Below, in pieces: positions 53,201 through 62,200 of a DNA stretch of 64,000 nt. Below the pieces are notes generated by a model. That model searched no databases and was not told where the DNA came from. It saw only the letters and a list, made by a program, of their open reading frames with translations. The stretch's first letter is position 1. The number at the start of each line of letters is the position of its first letter. The position numbers and the translations under genes are program-made. Source of the DNA: Acanthococcus lagerstroemiae (Eukaryota; Arthropoda; Insecta; Hemiptera; Eriococcidae); assembly GCA_031841125.1 (NCBI GenBank), contig CM063106.1, positions 75,132,101 to 75,196,100 on the forward strand. Reading direction: 5' to 3'.

Positions 53201-56200
53201 TCTACTATTAATAATTAAAATTAATTTAACTTTAAAATTAAATTTTAACAAATATATGTATAAATCAATATTTCATTCAAAATAACTTTTTGTAAATGTA
53301 ATTTCTATATTACATAAACAAATTTCTTTAATTATTAAATACTGCCAAATTATCTGCAGTTCTTTCTCTTATACCGCACAAGTGTGGTTTTTTCGGCCCC
53401 TCGGCTTCCTTCAACCCTTAGTTTTCAATTCACAATTTTCAACTGCCATCTGTGGACCTATGCGCCTCTCGCCCACCACTCTGCCCTTGCTCTGGTGCCT
53501 GTCTCCTCCTCCCTCTTTCTGTCATCTTTTCCTTCTTCTTTATTCCCTACCCTTCACTTAAAAAGTATTTTTCGTTTTTAAGAATTATATTGTACGTATT
53601 GTCCCTCTCTTTCAATAGGACCCTCTGGCACCTAATAAATAAATAAATAAATTCACGGTAGAAAAGAAAAGTAGCATAGTTAGGATTTCTCCAAGAGGGT
53701 GCCAAAATTCAAGCTCATGGGAGGATGGCCTCCTTGCCGGCCCCCTGGCTACGCCACTGGAGATAGCTGAAGATCTATTTCTCCTTGATGTGGTTTAAAT
53801 GAATTCTGAGTGCTGGGACTAAATTGTCTCATCCTCAGTGCGTCCGTGCTTTGATGAAATTGTGTTTTCCAATGTATTCACGTCATGAATCTTAAACAGA
53901 GGCACACTTTCTTACATTTTGCACTTGTCCTTGTTCTGTTTTTGTCAAGAAATCAAGTAGAATGAAAATACACGCACTTTTATGTATACCTAGTTCGGAC
54001 ACAATTGCTTCTACTAATATTTTAATTTAGAAGCCGGAGTTGAATTTTTTTACTCGAGTACATCTTCGTGTACCTACACTCCCATCCAATCGTTATTTAT
54101 CGGTTTTCGGTTAACAGATGCGAGTGACTACTCGGTTAAGTGTGATCATACTGGTTGTGGAAGAGCTGATTTCGTGAAACCATTTAAAATTACAATCAAT
54201 ATTGGGGCTGTGTACGTTTTCATTCGTTGTCAATGAGGTGCATACGATGGTGATACAAAAAAGTGTGCACAGGAGTATCTCGAGAGGCAGTCGTCAGGGT
54301 CATATTTCTGAGTTACTGTGTATGGACCCAAATTGTATGCCAAAATTTTGAGGGTGACATGAGAAGAACTGTTTATGAAAATACACATTTTCAAGTGATA
54401 ATTACATTAGATAGCCATCCTATTTCATGAAAATTCTAAAAATCATCCTAGTACTATTTTAAGTATCATTTTCTAAAATTTAGTACTCCTCCCTGGTCTG
54501 TTCTGGAATTCTAACTCGAGTAGTAAAGTGAAGGAACATTCATTTATATTCCTGGATACGTACAGCCCACCCTTCAGAGTATTTTCTTACCTCTTCTCAT
54601 TAATTCTTCTGCAATGTAGAACCTAGACGCAGAAAAATGTAGCGAAGTTTTCTTTCTGTGTGTGTGTGTGGGGGGGGGGGGGGCAAAAATTGTTAGATTC
54701 CCAACTGACTCAACTCAAAATTCCCGAGTATTAAATTTTCTGTATTGACTAAAAAAAATCGAAATCTCTTTTGATTTGTTAGATATTTCTAACTTTTGAT
54801 CTATATTCTAACTCAAATTTCCCAAATCCGGCGGAAGCTTGCCACGGGGGGGGGGAGGTAGGTCAATCTGCCCCTCTCTTAGTTTCATCTCTGCCTAGAC
54901 GTAGCAATGGAAGCAAATTCTTGACCCCACTTCTTTTTCGTACCACAAAAAAGTTTCATAAATTCAATTGTTTACTTTCTAGAGGCTAACTCGAATCTTT
55001 GGCAGAACTGCCTAAGTTGCCATCCATGTAAAGTAGGGTAATGTGGGCAATACTATCAATTACCGGTTCACAATTATACTACTGTAATGGCATAACTAGG
55101 GAAATTTGAGTCAAAACGCTCCAAAATATCTCTCCATACGCTTGAAATTTAACGTGGTCTCAACCCGTGTTTCAGTAACGGATTTAAGGTAAAAGGTCCA
55201 CCTATAAAATATTGTTATGGATTCGCCATTTTCAAAGTTAAAAATAGAAGACCACTCCAGTTTGTTCAGTCGCACCAGAAAACATCAGATGATCCAAAAA
55301 AAGGATCAGACCTTGTTTACTGTTACTCTCGTGTGCAGAAGAATACCCCACGGTTCTAGCGAAGCTTCCTAAAACAAGATCAACATCCACTTGCTGTTCG
55401 TTTAGATTTGCCTCTGCCCTGTAGGGAATAAACGTTGGGTAGGTTACCTTCGTGAATTCCGAAACCAGCTAGATGGAGGGGCGTGTGGAGACAACTTGTG
55501 AGCGAACTAGCTCTCGAGATAGACCGGCGTAATTGTGTAGGTAGACAGATTGGTAAGTCAGTTGAACTCGTAGCCTAACATTCTGGCAGTATCTTCACCT
55601 CCCCTGTCTCCACAGAAAACCAAACCAAAAGTCAAGATCTATCCAGTATGTCTTTGCGGTGATGCCAGACACGCAAGTCGAAAGCTAAGATCTATGAGTT
55701 TTGTATAAGCCAGAAACTGAGATCCAAGGTCCAGGATTTGGGAGTATAGATCTGTTCGGCTTTCTAAATCATGGATCTGTATCCATTCATATGTCTATCT
55801 ACTTATCTATCTGTCTACCTGTCCCTATTCTTCTGCCTTGCATCTGTCCGCTTGTTTGCTGTCTCTGTTCTGTAAACAACTGGAGCTGACAATTATGCTT
55901 CAAGATCTGAGATTCCTACCACTGATAAATAAATGGACCTCGAGTAGAGTTAATATGTAAATCGGGAAAGAAAACGGTTTGAAATTTGGAACAAGTAGAA
56001 TAATTGAAGTAATGAGTTGAGAACCAGCGCAAAAAACATGGTTGGGGAAGTTAAAGGCACCAAAAATCCTGACTGAAAGATTGCAAATTTCAGCTGACTA
56101 GCGAAAAAATAAAAGAAAAATCTTTTTCACCTTCTTAATTTATCATCAAAAAATCACATTGAAAGAAAAATTTTTCGTTTTGCTTCGACCCGGCTAATCT

Positions 56201-59200
56201 GTGTTGTCCTTAGTCAGCCAGCCAAACAGACAAAATATGAGGCTCACCGTACCAAGCAAAGGACAATCATACACGAAGCGACTGTGTGTTAGAAGTTTGA
56301 TAACAAAATGATAGAAAAGTGAAGCTTCCCTTACCTAGTTCTGGTTAGTGAGTTTGCCCAGAAAAAGGGACCACTTTTGGTCGGAAATGATATTTTCAAC
56401 AACAACAAAAAACGCGAAAAATAGCGAATGTAGTCAATAAAATCGTATTCTGGATTTTAATGTTTTTTGGAAGTAAAGCGGATTCTATTACAGGTAGAGA
56501 GCTTGGTGTGGGCTCGTTTTACTCCCCAAAAAATCTACCTTCTTCCTAAGTACTTTTCGGGAAATTTGTCTGATCGACAAGTGGTCCCCTTTCCTGGGGG
56601 CACACTTTCCAGAAATGACGACACCGTGACGTCACAGCCAAACAACTTGGTAGGAAGTTCAAGCTTGAAGTACATAGGTTGTCGCTAAGTAACTGAGACT
56701 AAAATTCGTACGGCCCACTTATGCTACCTATCGGCGTTTCAACGCAGTAGGGGAATAATTTGGTTCATTAGTTATCGATTGAGACCACGCCGAGCTCATT
56801 TGATTGAAAACTCGCTGTTCCAGATCGATTTGAAAGAAACCATATGCGTTGACCCCTACAGGTTTTTTTAACGATTTTTTTAAAGAAGGAAAAAAAGCAT
56901 ACGATTACAAAGTTTTTTATTAATCATCATCTTCATTAAGTACACGAATATCTTTTTTCAAAATAAGCGCAATTCATGGCTATACAGGTGTCCATTCGTT
57001 CTTGCCATTTATCGAATGTTTTCGCGTATTCTGCCGCCGGTAAGGAGGAGAAAAACATCTATAGGGGGGATAATAGAAGCAGAGATGGCAACAAAACTAG
57101 TGGTGGATAAAAGTGCTCACTCGCAAAAACAAAAACAAAAAAGTACTACATTTCCTAGACTTTTTTCTATTCTACTACTTTATGAGTATTTTCTTAACAC
57201 GGAGGCAAACTTGGTTTTTTTGTTTTCTTTTACTGAACCGTTCACCTTTTATTAACTTTTTCGACTCGATGTTCAAAGTGAGACCTAAAAACAGTTCTGA
57301 TCTGAAAATGTCACCGATTATAGGTCCCCTCTCGCAGGATTTAAGAAAGCTAGTGACTCCGTCACACCCTTCAATGTAAGAAAGAGTTGTATTTGTAAAT
57401 CGTAAATGATGATTTATGGTCGAGAACTTGAGTTTATTTATCTTCAAGTATGAGTCGACGGAATAATGGAAATTGGTGCGGAAACGTATGTGCAACAAAA
57501 ATACGCTTCTATACTGTAGCAGCTGCTCTCATATGTATGCTTGTGGGCCGGGTGCGTTGAATTCGCATTGGTGTATGTATACTCGTTCAACGCTGGTGAT
57601 TTTACTGAAGTAAATTTGGCAAAACCGAAAACGTGCTTTTCGCATCCACATCGTCCAATGTAGAATCAATTCTCAGCACAGACACAACTATCGTCGTCTT
57701 GATGTCACGATGTCTCTCGGTCATCGTTTCTCAGTAAACAGCTTTCTTCTTCGCTGTTCCAGGTGATATTTAGTCAGAGTTCCGACCTGCTGGAAAGGCA
57801 GTCCAGCATGGCCAGCAGCACGGAAGAAGTATCTGCGCCCGATCTGTCGGCGGAGTCGCGTCGTAACGAGAACGATCACTTCGGAGTGTTCAAGGATTTC
57901 GACTTTCTGGAGTACGAGAGCGAAAGCGTCGAGGTCGGTTTTCGCCCGATCAAATAGAAGTTGATGAAAAACACTATCGGAGAGAGTAAAGTACGCTTTT
58001 GTTTCAGGGCGAAAGCACGGATAACTTTAACTGGGGTGTGCGTAGGCGACCGCTGAGCGGCGGCGACTTCGACGTCGACCTGACGATGGCGTCCCAAGCT
58101 GCCGATAGTTTGAGCGAGAAAACGCCTTTGCTGACCATAAGGACGATACCGGTACTTACTTTTTTTACATGCGTGTTTCAGCTCTCATGAATTTGTGCTG
58201 CATTGTCACAAAAAATGAAAGAAATGCGAGGGCAAGAAGCGCCAAATTCGTCGGGATTTATGAATGAAATAACTATCCGTGTTTGTATAACATGTACTTG
58301 TTTTATCGACGTATATTTGATTGAAACTAATATGCACCCAGGGTGGAGTTGTTGGCGCGGATGATTCATCGGACGAAGAACTAGGCTCTGAATCGCCATT
58401 AGATGAAATTCCGCCGCTATCATCTCACTTACACGATCCGCAGAGCTCATCGTCATCGATCAGGATGCATGACAGAGAACGAAGAGATTCCGCTACTAGA
58501 TCTGATATATCGTAAGGAATATCTTTCAATCTGACTAATGATTAATATGCCGCCTTATTCTTGATCGGTGAATACGCCCGTAAATCATTATCCTTATAAA
58601 GGCTGCCAAAGTATGCAACCACATAGGGCCGTGTGGCGAGGAGATGAAAGAATTTGAACCTAAATGAAACCAAGAGAAAATTTTATTACAACTAGATTTT
58701 GATGATGAACTTAACTGTAAGTTGCATTTTGGTGAACAAGATACCGGTTTTGAAATCTTATTCAGAAATACTTTTATACAGGGTGTCTCGAAGTTCATTT
58801 ACCTAAATTTTCAAGCTCAAAAATAGAAATATGTAGGCGCGAGGACATACGAGTAGAGTATTCTTGAAGAGTATGTCGGAGACAATCGTTTATCGCAGAA
58901 ATCGCTGGCACTAGAAGACAATTTTTAAATTTAAAAAAAAAAAATTAATTGTTTGTACATCGTTTGTAACAAAATCGATTTTGTGAACACCCTGTTGATC
59001 GGGATATGGCATTGTTTTCCAGTAGATGCCGTACCTGACTCCTATTATCATAAAAAAGTTTCACCGTCTATTTCTGAGCAATGCTGAGAAAAAGTTCCAT
59101 TACTGCTATACACATTATTTCTCCAAACGTGTGTGCATCTTTGCCCCTTCAAGTGTGTGGAGCAGGCAAACATATCTACTCATTTTCAGGATGAGTTGCT

Positions 59201-62200
59201 GACTTACTCAGTAGAAGAGGAGTCCCTTTGAGACACCCTGTATAAACTCTGAAAGTATTAAGAGATTCAAGTATTAGTCGATACTCTTCTCAACTCATTT
59301 GAAAATCTTTGACTTCCAGACTTCCTTATTTTTAGACTCGACAAGATTCTCTCTGAAAAAACAGTTCAACTGAGACTCTTCAACATTCCTACAAACTTGT
59401 TTAAGACTATTTCGGTGATTTAAACGTTTTAGAATTTTTTATATTTGTTCAAGACTCATCCAGATCTTCAGTGACTTCTTGAGATTCTCGCCGAGAACAT
59501 TTTTAGACTGCTTCTGATCCGTTATGAGACTCGTTTAGTCTTGTTCAAGACTTTCTGGCAGTTGTATAGACAGGTTTGATCCTTTGAGACTGCAAGGATT
59601 TCCCGATATTTCTTGAAACTCTTCGAATATTCGGGCCGAGCATCCGCTAGGAGCGCTGCTATCGGTCAAATTGAAAACTGGATCAGGACGATTTTCCTAT
59701 TTGAATGTTAATTAAGTTATCCCAAAATAAGTCGAGAACGAAGCCATTTAACGGGAAAATAGGAGGATAAAATTTGTAGAGAGTAAAATTTCCTGTAAGT
59801 TACCTTCTCTCATAAAAGTTGATTTCGATCGATTTAAAGGAAGCTTCCGCCCACCACCCGCGCCCCTCACCAACTGTCTCGTTTTCGTTGTGCGCGATAC
59901 TAGCGCTGCTTGTCCCGAATGATTCAGGAAGATATCCAGACTTGTTTAAGACTATCTTTAAGCTCTCTTGATTGCGTGTGAGACCATTCCAAGCTCAGCA
60001 AAGACTTCTTAGACTCTTTCAGGTGTGTGTAAGACTCTGTGAGATTCTCTAAAACGTTTTTATAAGTATTTGAGACTCGTCAAGGTTTGTCTATACACTA
60101 AGACATGTTTGAAAGAGTCTTGAAAATTTGAACCATCTGAAAGTCTCAAAAGTTTAGAGCGACGGATGGTCTCAGAGAGCCTCAATCAAGATTAGATTAG
60201 TTTCAAACTAGTCCGAAACAATCTCATGAACATAATGGCTGGAGGAGTCCTAGACATGTGTTTAAGAATTCTGAAGATTCTCGAATGAAATTCGCAAATC
60301 TGCCGAATCCTGAAAACTCCTATAAGAATATCTGAATGAGCCAGGAAAGACGCTAGAACATGTCTGGAAGAGTTTTACACAAGTTGGGAAAGCTTTAAAG
60401 AATGTCAGAGCGTCTAGAATTCGTCTGAACAAGTCTTAAAGATTCTTGAGCGAGTCAGGAAGTTTTTCGAGTGTACAGCAGTCTCAGGAAGCCTCAGTTA
60501 AGCCGGGGTTGGTATCCACCTAGTTATGAAGAATCCTAGAAAAGTTTTGAAGAATAAAGGTGAATTTTGAATAATCTTGAAAATGTCTCGATGTGTCGTA
60601 AAAAGTCGTAATGAGCCCTAAATCTGGTTGGATGAATCTAAAAAGCTGAAAATAAATGAGTAAAAGTGTGAAAAAAATTCTCAGTTGGCCTGAAAGAAGT
60701 TTCAACGCGTCTATCAAACGAGTTTGAAAAGTCATTAAAAAGTTTCAGTCAGAAAGGGAAAGTCTCTAACGAGTCTGGAAGAGTGTTGGTGAGTATACAA
60801 CATGTCTTGATAAATCTACATAAAATATTGAATGAGCCTCAAAGACGTCTTGAATAGCTACCAACAATTCTGAGTCTTGAATAGTGATGGCAGAAGGTAC
60901 TCTTGCCAGGGCGGGGGAGAGACAAAGAAAAATAAAATAAAGAAACAGGGAAAAGAAGAAAGGTTTAATTCATTGAAATTTAGGCAAAATAAGTTCTTAT
61001 ACTCAAAAATGCCTTTCTTCTTTATGCTTACTTGTAAAAAATAATAATAATAAATTTACATTAGACAATACTCTCTGAGTTTAGGCAAGCAGTAGGTGCC
61101 CCTTTTCTCGACCCTGACTGAGGCTCCCCTTAGCCTTGAAGATTTTCAGTGAAGACTGGAAGAATTTGGTTGAGTCACAGAGTTCTATGTCCGTTTAGAA
61201 GAGTTTCAAAAAGTTTGAAGCAAAATTATAAAGAGCCTTAGCAAAAGTTTAAAAAAATTTAATGAAGTAGCGCAGATTTCAAAGAGTCTCAAATAGATTT
61301 GAAAAGTCTCGAAAAAGTCTTAATCAGACCTGGAACAGTGAATCATTCGGAAGAGTATGAAAGCGGTCAAACTAGTCCTGAAGAATCTGAAACGTAGCTG
61401 CTGTAGTCTTATAGTCTTGAATAACATGAGCGTGGAAGAAGCTTGAATACTTTCAGTCAATCCTAAAAGCGTCTGAAACGGTATTTGAATTTTCTCACAC
61501 AGTATCCTCAAGCGAAACGTGAATGTAATATTTTTCAATACAATTTTGCGCATGTGTTATTTTAGTGTGTTCACCGAGGATGAAAGACAAAAATCAGGAT
61601 TTACGAACATGAGCGGACTTTGAAAGATTCAGTTTTGGGAAGACATTTCTCAGTTTTACCCACTTTATTTTTATTAGGTTTCTTAAGGAAATTCATAATT
61701 TTTACTTTTATTCTTGAGAAAGCTCCCCTTTTGAATATGGAACACTTTTGGAGGGCTGTATGACTTTTGTTTGGTGGAGGACATACGGGACCAGTCCCAC
61801 TAAACATCCTAGCGAACATAACGACTGCAGTCTCAGTCGAGGTGGAAAGATAACACGTGCTTTAACACCGCCAGTTCGAACGAACAAGGAATTATAATTG
61901 CAAGACGTGTCACCTCCAGATCAGAAAGATTGGTACTGTGTGTGTGCACGTCCTTGAACATTGTGAAACATGTGGCTAGTAAGCGAACTGTGGCTGCGCA
62001 CTCTCTAGCGCAGGGAAGGGAAACTCTAACGCAAACTACTCCGATTAACTCTGCCCGGGAAAGTCACGCGTCAGAAACCGCGGTGGATACGGCATCTGAA
62101 GAGAAAGATATTTTGTATTCCTGTATACTAAAATGCAACTTTTTAGTTAGAGCGATCAGCTACGTTCAAAAAATATCTCTCATTCTACCCTGATAATCTT

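Noticed and set aside
451..54685. Many G or C runs of 8-14 bases (for example 451, 11887, 26879, 43820, 54672) as a special signal
   Set aside because: They lie mostly inside unrelated decayed repeats; more likely slippage or assembly noise than function.
59250..61460. A CRISPR-like array
   Set aside because: Units are degenerate, unevenly spaced and in both orientations, in an animal intron.
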